64,000 nucleotides of DNA from Agromyces ramosus (lineage in GTDB: Bacteria > Actinomycetota > Actinomycetes > Actinomycetales > Microbacteriaceae), in the NCBI RefSeq assembly GCF_030817175.1, contig NZ_JAUSYY010000001.1:1-64000 (forward strand). The letters are read 5' to 3'. The notes under the pieces were generated by a model, which searched no databases, was not told the DNA's origin, and saw only the letters and a program-made list of their open reading frames with translations. Position numbers and translations under genes: made by a program. Shown here one piece after another: positions 1-8,056 of this stretch. Every line of letters starts with the position of its first letter. The first letter of the stretch is position 1.

Positions 1-1692
1 GATGGTGTCTTCGTCGTGCTCGACGACGATGAGGGTGTTGCCGAGGTCGCGCAACGCGATGAGTGTGTCGATCAGTCGCCGATTGTCACGCTGGTGGAGC
101 CCGATGCTGGGCTCGTCGAGCACGTAGAGCACGCCCGTCAACCCGGAGCCGATCTGGGTCGCGAGGCGAATGCGCTGCGCCTCGCCGCCCGAGAGCGTGC
201 CTGCCGCGCGTGCGAGGTCGAGGTAGCTGAGTCCGACACGGATGAGGAAGTCGAGCCGCACCTTGATCTCTCGGAGCACCTGCGCGCCGATGGCCTGCTC
301 GCGGTCGGTGAGCTCGAGGCGATCCATGAAGGCTCGTGCATCGGTGAGGCTGAGGAGGCCGACGTCGGCGATGCTCGCGTTGTGCACGAGCACGGAGAGC
401 ACCTCGGGCTTCAGCCGCTTGCCGTCGCACACGGGGCAGGGCACCTCGCGGAGGTACTCGGACCAGCGCGCTCGCTGCACGTCGGTCTCGGCCTGGAGGT
501 ACTGGCGCTCGATGTAGGGCACGACGCCCTCGAAGCCCGAGGAGTAACTCATCTCGCGGCCGTAACGGTTGCGCCAGCGCACCTTCACCTCGAAGTTGTC
601 GCCGCGGAGCACCGCCTGGCGGGCCTCGAGGTCGAGCTCTTCCCATGGGGTGTCGAGTGAGAAGTCGAGCTGTCGGGCCAAGCCGTGCAGCAGCTTCTCG
701 TAGTAGTTGTAGAGGCTCTTGCCCTGCGAGGTCCACGGCAGGATGACGCCCTCGGCGATGCTGAGCGCGGGGTCGCCGAGCAGGAGCTCTTCGTCGACCG
801 ACATGCGGGTGCCGAGGCCGGAGCACTCGGGACAGGCGCCGAACGGCGCATTGAACGAGAAGGTGCGGGGCTCGATCTCGGTGAGCTGGATCGGGTGCTG
901 GTTGGGGCACGAGAGCTTCTCGGAGAAGCTGCTCCACGCAGCCGGGCCTTCTTCGTCGACTCGGTTCACCTGCACGAGTCCGTCGGTGAGCCGGAGCGCG
1001 GTCTCGAGGGAGTCGGTGAGCCGGCCGAGCACGTCGGGTGAGGCGACGAGACGGTCGATCACGACCGAGATGTCGTGCTTCACCTGCTTCTTCAGCACCG
1101 GCGGCTCGTCGAGCCGGATGACCTCGCCGTCGACCACCGCGCGCGTGTAGCCCTGCGCCGAGAGGTCGCGGAAGAGGTCGACGAACTCGCCCTTCTTCTT
1201 CGAAACGACCGGGCTCAGCACCTGGTAGCGGGTGCCCTCGGGCAGCTCCATGAGCTGGTCGGCGATCTGCTGCACGGTCTGGCGCTGGATGCGCTCACCG
1301 CAGACAGGACAGTGCGGCACGCCGATGCGCGCCCAGAGCAGGCGCATGTAGTCGTAGATCTCGGTGATCGTGCCGACCGTCGACCGCGGGTTGCGGTTGG
1401 TCGACTTCTGGTCGATCGAGACTGCCGGGCTGAGCCCCTCGATGAAGTCGACGTCGGGACGGTCGACCTGGCCGAGGAACTGGCGGGCGTACGCCGACAG
1501 CGATTCGACGTAGCGGCGCTGCCCCTCGGCGAAGATCGTGTCGAAGGCGAGCGAGGACTTTCCCGAACCGGACAGGCCGGTGAAGACGACCATCGCATCG
1601 CGCGGGATCTCGACGTCGACGTTCTGCAGATTGTGAACGCGGGCCCCGCGGACACTCAAGTGCGAATGGGCATCGAGACGTGAAACTGGCAC
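1..1692 (-). CDS. uvrA: UvrABC system protein A, N-terminal 564 residues (cut by window edge)
   Basis: DNA-damage recognition ATPase of nucleotide excision repair, working as a dimer with UvrB. The frame is open from a GTG at 1692 to base 1, so the C-terminal 40% or so is outside the window. Visible are a Walker [10 protein letters not shown] at about residues 39-47, the UvrA signature [14 protein letters not shown], a CPVCGERI zinc-finger half, the [11 protein letters not shown] signature and the Walker B stretch [15 protein letters not shown] close to the cut. The start is supported by family alignment ([15 protein letters not shown]) and by a TAGACT box ending 6 bases upstream, which implies a leaderless transcript. 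A LexA-type palindrome lies 57 bases upstream of the start. Confidence 0.97.
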   Translation of the reverse strand, partial: MPVSRLDAHSHLSVRGARVHNLQNVDVEIPRDAMVVFTGLSGSGKSSLAFDTIFAEGQRRYVESLSAYARQFLGQVDRPDVDFIEGLSPAVSIDQKSTNRNPRSTVGTITEIYDYMRLLWARIGVPHCPVCGERIQRQTVQQIADQLMELPEGTRYQVLSPVVSKKKGEFVDLFRDLSAQGYTRAVVDGEVIRLDEPPVLKKQVKHDISVVIDRLVASPDVLGRLTDSLETALRLTDGLVQVNRVDEEGPAAWSSFSEKLSCPNQHPIQLTEIEPRTFSFNAPFGACPECSGLGTRMSVDEELLLGDPALSIAEGVILPWTSQGKSLYNYYEKLLHGLARQLDFSLDTPWEELDLEARQAVLRGDNFEVKVRWRNRYGREMSYSSGFEGVVPYIERQYLQAETDVQRARWSEYLREVPCPVCDGKRLKPEVLSVLVHNASIADVGLLSLTDARAFMDRLELTDREQAIGAQVLREIKVRLDFLIRVGLSYLDLARAAGTLSGGEAQRIRLATQIGSGLTGVLYVLDEPSIGLHQRDNRRLIDTLIALRDLGNTLIVVEHDEDTI

Positions 1693-1698
1693 CCTTCG

Positions 1699-1704
1699 AG
1701 TCTA
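1699..1704 (-). promoter_or_regulatory. minus-10 box of uvrA (leaderless)
   Basis: TAGACT on the minus strand, followed by 6 bases and then the GTG of uvrA, so transcription should begin at or next to the start codon. No clear TTGACA-like minus-35 is visible. Confidence 0.6.
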
Positions 1705-1748
1705 GAGAGGGCCACCGACACGGATGCCTCGATCACACGCGCTCTGAG

Positions 1749-1762
1749 CGAACATACGTTCG
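1749..1762. promoter_or_regulatory. LexA (SOS) box upstream of uvrA
   Basis: Perfect palindrome CGAAC-N4-GTTCG, matching the LexA operator of actinobacteria and Bacillus (core GAAC-N4-GTTC). It sits 57-70 bases upstream of the uvrA start and upstream of the TAGACT box, so uvrA should be damage inducible. No such box is visible before uvrB. Confidence 0.8.
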
Positions 1763-1777
1763 ATCGACGGTTCGAAA

Positions 1778-1795
1778 CGCCCGCTCATCAGGGCG
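1778..1795 (-). terminator. short hairpin terminator after uvrB
   Basis: In the minus-strand transcript CGCCC, an 8-base loop and GGGCG are followed by TTTCG. The stem is only 5 bp but lies 12 bases after the uvrB stop, with T residues on the correct side. Confidence 0.45.
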
Positions 1796-1806
1796 CGGCA
1801 CTCCCC

Positions 1807-3873
1807 TCAGCCGAGGTGGCCGGCCTTCTCCATTTGCCTCAGCTCGCGCTTGAGGTCGGAGACCTCGTCGCGAAGCCGCGCGGCGAGCTCGAACTTCAAC
1901 TCGCCCGCGGCTTCGAGCATCTGCTCGTTGAGGTCGCGGATGAGGTCTTCCAGATCGTTGGCGCCCTCGGCCGCGATCCCCTGCCGCCGGAGGTTCGGCA
2001 CGGGCGCCTTGCGCTTGGCGTCACGGCCCGCGAGCAGGGCGGCCGTATCGGCCTCTTCACGCGCCAGCACCTCGGTGATGTCGGCGATGCGCTTGCGCAG
2101 CGGCTGCGGGTCGATACCGTTCACCCGGTTGTACTCGAGTTGCCGGTCGCGGCGACGTGTGGTCTCATCGATCGCCGACTTCATCGAGTCGGTGAGGACG
2201 TCGGCGTACATGTGCACTTCGCCTGCCACGTTGCGGGCCGCGCGCCCGATCGTCTGGATGAGCGAGGTCGACGAGCGGAGGAAGCCCTCTTTGTCGGCGT
2301 CGAGGATCGCGACGAGCGAGACCTCGGGCAGGTCGAGGCCCTCGCGGAGCAGGTTGATGCCGACGAGGACGTCGTAGACACCAGCGCGCAGCTCGGTGAG
2401 CAGCTCGACCCGGCGGAGCGTGTCGACGTCGGAGTGCAGGTACCGGACACGCACGCCAGCCTCGGTGAGGAAGTCGGTGAGCTCCTCGGCCATCTTCTTC
2501 GTGAGCGTCGTGACGAGCACGCGCTCGTCGCGCTCGGTACGCGTGCGAATCTCGTCGAGGAGGTCGTCGATCTGGCCCTTCGAGGGTTTGACGACGATCT
2601 GCGGGTCGACGAGGCCGGTGGGGCGGATGATCTGCTCGACGATGCCGTCGGCGATGCCCATCTCATAGCGCCCGGGGGTCGCGGAGAGGTAGACGGTCTG
2701 GCCCACGCGGTTCTTGAACTCGTCCCACTTGAGGGGTCGGTTGTCGAGCGCGCTCGGCAGCCGGAATCCGTGCTCGACGAGGGTGCGCTTGCGCGAGGAA
2801 TCCCCCTCGTACATGGCACCGATCTGCGGCACGGTGACGTGCGACTCGTCGATCACCACGAGGAAGTCGTCGGCGAAGTAGTCGAGGAGGCAATGCGGCG
2901 CCTCGCCGGGCGCGCGCCCGTCGATGTGGCGTGAGTAGTTCTCGATGCCCGAGCAGAATCCGATCTGCTCCATCATCTCGAGGTCGAAGGTCGTGCGCAT
3001 GCGCAGGCGCTGCGCCTCGAGCAGCTTGCCCTCGCGCTCGAGCTCGGCGAGCCGCTCTTCGAGCTCGATGCGGATCGTGCCGATGGCGCGCTGCATGACC
3101 TCGGTGCTCGCGACGTAGTGCGACCCGGGGAAGACCGGCACGGAGTCGAGCTTCGCCACGACCTGGCCGGTGAGCGGATGCAGGCTGTAGAGCGCCTCGA
3201 TCTCGTCGCCGAACATCTCGATGCGGATCGCGAGCTCTTCGTAGATCGGGATGATCTCGATCGTGTCGCCGCGCACCCGGAAGTTGCCGCGCGAGAAGTC
3301 GACGTCGTTGCGCTGGTACTGCATCGACACGAACTTGCGGATGAGCCAGTCGCGATCGACCCGCTGGCCGACCTGCAGCGGCATCATCGCGCCGAGGTAT
3401 TGCTCGGGCGTGCCGAGGCCGTAGATGCACGAGACCGACGAGACGACGATGACGTCGCGCCGGCTGAGCAGCGAATTGGTGGTCGAGTGTCGCAGCCGCT
3501 CGACCTCGGAGTTGATCGACGAGTCCTTCTCGATGAAGGTGTCGGTCTGCGGCACGTAGGCCTCGGGCTGGTAGTAGTCGTAGTACGACACGAAGTACTC
3601 GACGGCGTTGTTGGGCATGAGCTCGCGGAACTCGTTGGCGAGCTGAGCCGCGAGCGTCTTGTTGTGCGCGAGCACGAGCGTGGGCCGCTGCACCTGCTCG
3701 ATGAGCCATGCCGTCGTCGCCGACTTGCCGGTGCCGGTGGCGCCGAGGAGCACCACGTCGGTCTCACCGGCGTTGATGCGCGCCGCGAGATCGGCGATGG
3801 CCGCCGGCTGGTCGCCGCTGGGACGGTAGTCGCTCACGACCTCGAACGGGCGGACGGAACGTGTTGCCTGCAT
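1807..3873 (-). CDS. uvrB: UvrABC system protein B
   Basis: Damage-verifying helicase-like subunit of nucleotide excision repair, loaded by UvrA and recruiting UvrC. 688 residues, full length. Walker A GATGTGKS is at residues 44-51, the beta-hairpin tip YDYYQPEAY at 98-106, the DESHVTVPQ Walker B in the middle, helicase motif [11 protein letters not shown] towards the C-terminus, and the UVR (UvrC-binding) helix pair at about 645-680. The ATG is confirmed by a TAGACT box ending 6 bases upstream, giving uvrB its own leaderless promoter just after the coaE stop rather than dependence on read-through. No LexA box is seen here, unlike uvrA. Confidence 0.98.
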   Translation of the reverse strand: MQATRSVRPFEVVSDYRPSGDQPAAIADLAARINAGETDVVLLGATGTGKSATTAWLIEQVQRPTLVLAHNKTLAAQLANEFRELMPNNAVEYFVSYYDYYQPEAYVPQTDTFIEKDSSINSEVERLRHSTTNSLLSRRDVIVVSSVSCIYGLGTPEQYLGAMMPLQVGQRVDRDWLIRKFVSMQYQRNDVDFSRGNFRVRGDTIEIIPIYEELAIRIEMFGDEIEALYSLHPLTGQVVAKLDSVPVFPGSHYVASTEVMQRAIGTIRIELEERLAELEREGKLLEAQRLRMRTTFDLEMMEQIGFCSGIENYSRHIDGRAPGEAPHCLLDYFADDFLVVIDESHVTVPQIGAMYEGDSSRKRTLVEHGFRLPSALDNRPLKWDEFKNRVGQTVYLSATPGRYEMGIADGIVEQIIRPTGLVDPQIVVKPSKGQIDDLLDEIRTRTERDERVLVTTLTKKMAEELTDFLTEAGVRVRYLHSDVDTLRRVELLTELRAGVYDVLVGINLLREGLDLPEVSLVAILDADKEGFLRSSTSLIQTIGRAARNVAGEVHMYADVLTDSMKSAIDETTRRRDRQLEYNRVNGIDPQPLRKRIADITEVLAREEADTAALLAGRDAKRKAPVPNLRRQGIAAEGANDLEDLIRDLNEQMLEAAGELKFELAARLRDEVSDLKRELRQMEKAGHLG

Positions 3874-3879
3874 CTGTCC

Positions 3880-3885
3880 AGTCTA
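3880..3885 (-). promoter_or_regulatory. minus-10 box of uvrB (leaderless)
   Basis: TAGACT, 6 bases, then the uvrB ATG. It lies in the 28-base gap between coaE and uvrB. Confidence 0.6.
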
Positions 3886-3901
3886 GGATCGCCCGCCGAC
3901 A

Positions 3902-4513
3902 CTACCGCCGGGCGCGCTCCTCGACGATGCGGCGCCAGAGCGCGTCGGTCTGGCTCATCGTGTGCGCCAGGGTGCCGTCGGTGTCGATGACGACGTCGGC
4001 GATCGCGAGCCGTGCCGTGTTGTCGACCTGCGCGTCGACGCGCGCCTCCGCCTGGATCGGATCGAGGCCGCGCTCCTCGACGAGCCGCTGCACCTGGGTG
4101 CGCCGCGGCGCACTCGTCACGACGACGAGGTCGAACGGGTGGTCGACGGATGCCTCGACGAGCAGTGGCACGTCGTACACGATGACCGCGTCGGGGTCTT
4201 CGGCCTCGGCCTTCGCGATGAGCCGCGCCGAGAGCTCTCGCACCGCGGGATGGACGATGGCGTTGAGCTTCGCCCGCGCCTCTGGGTCGCCGAACACGCG
4301 CTCACCGAGCTTCACGCGATCGAGCGAGCCGTCGGACCGCAGCACGCCGTCGCCGAACTCCGCGACGATCGCCGCGAGGGCCGGGGTACCCGGCTCCACG
4401 ACCCGACGCGCGAGCTGGTCGGCGTCGATGTGCACCGCCCCGTGTTCGTAGAGTCGGCGCGCGACGGTGGACTTTCCGGAGGCGATTCCGCCCGTGAGAC
4501 CGATCAGATACAC
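3902..4513 (-). CDS. coaE: dephospho-CoA kinase
   Basis: Last step of coenzyme A synthesis, phosphorylating dephospho-CoA at the 3' hydroxyl of its ribose. 203 residues, the usual length for the stand-alone enzyme. The P-loop GLTGGIASGKST is near the N-terminus, DADQLARRVVEPG follows, and the LID-region RVDAQ lies near the C-terminus. Two in-frame GTG codons are possible (4522 and 4513). I choose 4513 because a TAGAGT box ends exactly 7 bases before it, whereas the 4522 codon overlaps that box. The gene sits between rpsA and uvrB as in other actinobacteria. Confidence 0.95.
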   Translation of the reverse strand: MYLIGLTGGIASGKSTVARRLYEHGAVHIDADQLARRVVEPGTPALAAIVAEFGDGVLRSDGSLDRVKLGERVFGDPEARAKLNAIVHPAVRELSARLIAKAEAEDPDAVIVYDVPLLVEASVDHPFDLVVVTSAPRRTQVQRLVEERGLDPIQAEARVDAQVDNTARLAIADVVIDTDGTLAHTMSQTDALWRRIVEERARR

Positions 4514-4520
4514 GACACCC

Positions 4521-4526
4521 ACTCTA
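4521..4526 (-). promoter_or_regulatory. minus-10 box of coaE (leaderless), decides the start
   Basis: TAGAGT followed by 7 bases and GTG at 4513. It makes the nearby upstream GTG at 4522 unlikely as a start. Confidence 0.55.
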
Positions 4527-4615
4527 ACCGTGCGACACTCGGCGCGACGGTGGGCGTTCGTGCGCCGTCGGCGTGCACGGCGATCGCGGCATCCGTCATC
4601 TGCCCCGTGAACGCC

Positions 4616-4647
4616 GGAAGGCCGGCCCCCTGAGGGACCGGCCTTCC
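4616..4647 (-). terminator. hairpin terminator after rpsA
   Basis: Perfect 10-bp inverted repeat GGAAGGCCGG / CCGGCCTTCC with a 12-base loop, starting 15 bases past the rpsA stop. No U-tract follows, as is common in high-GC actinobacteria. Confidence 0.75.
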
Positions 4648-4662
4648 GTCGTGCAATTGCGA

Positions 4663-6114
4663 CTAGTTGTTGCTCGAGAGCTTCTCGCGCAGCGCCGCGA
4701 GCGACGCGTCGTCGGCGAGGGTGCCCGCGCCGGCCGCTTCGTTCGTGAACGATGCGGCGCTCGAGGTGAACGAGTCGTCGGCAGCGGCAGCAACAGACGC
4801 CTGAGCGACCTGCTTCTTGTGCGCCTCCCAGCGAGCCTGGGCGGCAGCGTAGTCCTGCTCCCACTTCTCGCGCTGGGACTCGAAGCCCTCGCGCCACTCG
4901 TTGGTCTCGGGGTCGAAGCCCTCGGGGTACTTGTAGTTGCCCTGCTCGTCGTACTCCGTGAGCATGCCGTAGAGCGCCGGGTCGAACTCGGTGCCCTCGG
5001 GGTCGACACCCTCGTTGGCCTGCTTGAGGCTCAGCGAGATGCGGCGACGCTCGAGGTCGATGTCGATGACCTTGACGAAGACCTCTTCGCCGACCGACAC
5101 GACCTGCTCGGCGAGCTCGACGTGCTTGCCCGAGAGCTCGGAGATGTGGACGAGGCCCTCGATGCCGTCGGCGACGCGAACGAACGCACCGAACGGAACG
5201 AGCTTCGTGACCTTACCCGGGGCGACCTGGCCGATCGCGTGGGTACGGGCGAAGACCTGCCACGGGTCTTCCTGCGTCGCCTTGAGCGACAGCGAGACGC
5301 GCTCGCGGTCGAGCTCGACGGAGAGCACCTCGACGGTGACCTCCTGGCCGACCTCGACGACCTCGCTGGCGTGCTCGATGTGCTTCCACGAGAGCTCGGA
5401 GACGTGGACGAGACCGTCGACGCCGCCGAGGTCGACGAACGCACCGAAGTTGACGATCGACGAGATGACGCCCTTGCGGATCTGGCCCGGGTGGAGGTTC
5501 GCGAGGAACGTCGAACGCGACTCGGACTGCGTCTGCTCGAGGAGCGCACGGCGTGAGAGCACGACGTTGTTGCGGTTCTTGTCGAGCTCGAGGATCTTCG
5601 CTTCGATCTCCTGGCCGAGGTACGGCGTGAGATCGCGGACGCGACGCAGCTCGATGAGCGAGGCCGGCAGGAAGCCGCGAAGGCCGATGTCGACGATCAG
5701 GCCGCCCTTGACGACCTCGATGACCGAACCGGTCACGACGCCATCGGCTTCCTTGATCTTCTCCACGTCGCCCCATGCACGCTCGTACTGAGCGCGCTTC
5801 TTCGACAGGATGAGGCGGCCTTCCTTGTCCTCCTTCTGGAGAACGAGGGCCTCGACGGTGTCGCCGACGCCGACGACCTCGCTGGGGTCGACATCGTGCT
5901 TGATCGAAAGCTCACGCGAGGGGATGACACCCTCGGTCTTGTAGCCGACGTCGAGGAGAACCTCGTCGCGGTCGATCTTCACGACGGTGCCCTCGATGAG
6001 GTCGCCGTCGTTGAAGAACTTCAAAGTCTTCTCGACCGCGGCGAGGAAATCGTCAGCAGATCCGATGTCGTTGATCGCGACCTGCTTGGGTGCCTTGGTC
6101 GTTGCGGTTGTCAT
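4663..6114 (-). CDS. rpsA: 30S ribosomal protein S1
   Basis: RNA-binding ribosomal protein that helps mRNA docking on the 30S subunit. 483 residues, the actinobacterial length, with four S1 (OB-fold) repeats at roughly 35-105, 120-190, 205-275 and 290-360. The last two carry the FGAFV core typical of active RNA-binding S1 motifs. An acidic and then Ala-rich tail follows. The gene has its own predicted promoter and a leader of about 100 bases with a strong hairpin, and a terminator behind it, so it appears to be a single-gene unit. A GGAG about 11 bases before the ATG is the likely ribosome binding site. Confidence 0.98.
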   Translation of the reverse strand: MTTATTKAPKQVAINDIGSADDFLAAVEKTLKFFNDGDLIEGTVVKIDRDEVLLDVGYKTEGVIPSRELSIKHDVDPSEVVGVGDTVEALVLQKEDKEGRLILSKKRAQYERAWGDVEKIKEADGVVTGSVIEVVKGGLIVDIGLRGFLPASLIELRRVRDLTPYLGQEIEAKILELDKNRNNVVLSRRALLEQTQSESRSTFLANLHPGQIRKGVISSIVNFGAFVDLGGVDGLVHVSELSWKHIEHASEVVEVGQEVTVEVLSVELDRERVSLSLKATQEDPWQVFARTHAIGQVAPGKVTKLVPFGAFVRVADGIEGLVHISELSGKHVELAEQVVSVGEEVFVKVIDIDLERRRISLSLKQANEGVDPEGTEFDPALYGMLTEYDEQGNYKYPEGFDPETNEWREGFESQREKWEQDYAAAQARWEAHKKQVAQASVAAAADDSFTSSAASFTNEAAGAGTLADDASLAALREKLSSNN

Positions 6115-6145
6115 GTAGTGAATGCTCCGTAAAGGACAAAATCGA

Positions 6146-6187
6146 GCCCGTCGCGTGGTAGAGCGTTATGTTGGTTCCGCGACGGGC
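6146..6187 (-). promoter_or_regulatory. hairpin in the rpsA leader
   Basis: Perfect 10-bp inverted repeat GCCCGTCGCG / CGCGACGGGC with a 22-base loop, lying 32-73 bases upstream of the rpsA ATG inside the predicted 5' untranslated region. It is too far from any gene end and has no T-run, so I read it as a leader element, perhaps for S1 autocontrol (inference). Confidence 0.5.
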
Positions 6188-6220
6188 ATGCGGACAGGGA
6201 TGTCACACGAGTGACGCTCC

Positions 6221-6250
6221 ATCCTAACGGAAGCGCTCCCCGTGCGGCAA
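6221..6250 (-). promoter_or_regulatory. predicted rpsA promoter
   Basis: TTGCCG (6250-6245), an 18-base spacer and TAGGAT (6226-6221) on the minus strand. The predicted start of transcription is near 6214, giving a leader of about 100 bases. Confidence 0.6.
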
Positions 6251-6302
6251 CCGAGCCGCTCACTGCCCCGCTCGTGCTGGCCCCGGTACGCTCATCGGCG
6301 CC

Positions 6303-7967
6303 TCAGCCGAGGAGCGCCGAGCGCAGGGTGTCGAGCCCCACACCGCCCAGGTTCAGTGCGCGGCGGTGGAACTCGCGGATGTCGAAGTCGGCGCGCTCGC
6401 GACGCGCCACCTCGTCGCGCAGCTGCTCCCAGATGCGCTGGCCGACCTTGTACGAGGGCGCCTGTCCGGGCCACCCGAGGTAGCGGTTCACCTCGAAACG
6501 GATGAATCCCTCGTTCATGTTGACGTTCTGGGAGAGGAATTCGAGGGCGTACTCGCCGTTCCACGCGCCGAGGCCGTCGGGCCGCTGCTTGCCGAGGTGC
6601 ACGCCGATGTCGAGCACGACTCGGGCGGCGCGCATGCGCTGGCCGTCGAGCATGCCGAGCCGGTCTGCCGGGTCGTCGAGGTACCCCAGACCCTGCATGA
6701 GCCGCTCGGCGTAGAGCGCCCATCCCTCGGCGTGACCCGACGTGCCCGCAAGCTGGCGCCGCCACGTGTTCAGCTGCCCGCGGTTCACGACCGCCTGCCC
6801 GACCTGCAGGTGATGCCCCGGCACCCCCTCGTGGTACACGGTCGTGAGCTCGCGCCACGTGTCGAACTCGGTGACGCCCTCTGGCACCGACCACCACATG
6901 CGGCCGGGCCGCGAGAAGTCGTCGGTCGGGCCGGTGTAGTAGATGCCGCCCTCTTGCGTGGGCGCGATCATGCACTCGAGGGTGCGGATCTCGGCGGGGA
7001 TGTCGAACTGCGTGGCGCCGAGCTCGTCGACCGCGCGGTCGCTCGTCTCCTGCATCCACCGCTGCAGCGCGTCGGTGCCGTGGAGCTTGCGGCTCGCATC
7101 GCCGTCGAGGAACGCGATGGCTTCGGCGACGGATGCCCCGGGCACGATCTCGCGCGCGATCGACTCCTGCTCGGCGACCATGCGGGCGAGCTCCTCGATG
7201 CCCCACTCGTAGGTCTCGTCGAGGTCGATCACCGCTCCGAGGAACCGGCGCGACTGGAGCGCGTAGATATCGCGGCCGACCCCGTCGTGGTCGACGGCTG
7301 CCGGCAGGAGCTCCTGTTCGAGGAACTCCGCGAACCGTGCATAGGCCGCCCCCGCCTCGGCCGCCCCGCCCGCAAGATCGGCGCGGAGCCCGGCGGGCAG
7401 CTCGTCGGACGCTCCTCCGACGAATTCGGCGAAGAACCCGTCGTTGCGCTCGAGCTTGTGCGCCTGCACTGCCACTTCGCGCACTTGTCGCTTCGCGGGC
7501 ACGATGCCGCGCTGGATGCCGAGCCGCAACGTCTGGGTGTAACCGTCGAGGGCGGCGGGAAGGGCGCCGAGTCGAGTCGAGATCGTCGCCCAGTCGTCGG
7601 CGTCGTCAGTGGCCATGAGGTCGAAGATCTCGCGGAGCTCTTGGGCGGGGCTCGCGATGACGTTGAGGTCGCGCAGCGGCAGGCCCGCCTCGTGCGCCTC
7701 GAGGTCGAGCGCGAGCTCGCTGCGCAGGTCGGTGATGGTCACGACATCGACGTCATCGGCCGGCGTCGCGGCATCGAGTTGCGCGATTGTGCGCCGGACG
7801 GCCTCGGCCGAGCGCTCGAGGCCCTCGGGCGAGTAGTCACCGAACCGCGAGTCGACGTCTTTGCGGCCGATGTAGGTGCCCAACGTGGGGTTCAACTCGA
7901 CGGCGGTGTCGACCCACTGTTCTGCGATGCGGTCGACGTCGGTCGGAGTGCGCTCAGGGAATGCCAT
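6303..7967 (-). CDS. DUF885 family protein, probable zinc metallopeptidase
   Basis: 554-residue cytoplasmic protein of the DUF885 family, commonly annotated as a peptidase of unknown substrate. The family's zinc-binding motif is visible as TTVYHEGVPGHHLQVG around residue 370 (HExxPGHH). No signal peptide or membrane segment is seen. The C-terminal half includes NRYLGWPGQAPSYKVGQ, also typical of the family. The ATG lies 6 bases after a TAGGCT box, so it is probably leaderless and transcribed independently of polA. I infer the peptidase role from the motif only. Confidence 0.85.
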   Translation of the reverse strand: MAFPERTPTDVDRIAEQWVDTAVELNPTLGTYIGRKDVDSRFGDYSPEGLERSAEAVRRTIAQLDAATPADDVDVVTITDLRSELALDLEAHEAGLPLRDLNVIASPAQELREIFDLMATDDADDWATISTRLGALPAALDGYTQTLRLGIQRGIVPAKRQVREVAVQAHKLERNDGFFAEFVGGASDELPAGLRADLAGGAAEAGAAYARFAEFLEQELLPAAVDHDGVGRDIYALQSRRFLGAVIDLDETYEWGIEELARMVAEQESIAREIVPGASVAEAIAFLDGDASRKLHGTDALQRWMQETSDRAVDELGATQFDIPAEIRTLECMIAPTQEGGIYYTGPTDDFSRPGRMWWSVPEGVTEFDTWRELTTVYHEGVPGHHLQVGQAVVNRGQLNTWRRQLAGTSGHAEGWALYAERLMQGLGYLDDPADRLGMLDGQRMRAARVVLDIGVHLGKQRPDGLGAWNGEYALEFLSQNVNMNEGFIRFEVNRYLGWPGQAPSYKVGQRIWEQLRDEVARRERADFDIREFHRRALNLGGVGLDTLRSALLG

Positions 7968-7973
7968 GCAGCG

Positions 7974-7979
7974 AGCCTA
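7974..7979 (-). promoter_or_regulatory. minus-10 box of the DUF885 gene (leaderless)
   Basis: TAGGCT, 6 bases, then ATG at 7967. Confidence 0.55.
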
Positions 7980-8056
7980 TGACACGCCGCCGACGCCGCA
8001 CGAGGCATCTGGCCCGGTCGATCGCCGACGGATGCCCCGGCGCGTATGTACGCGGT

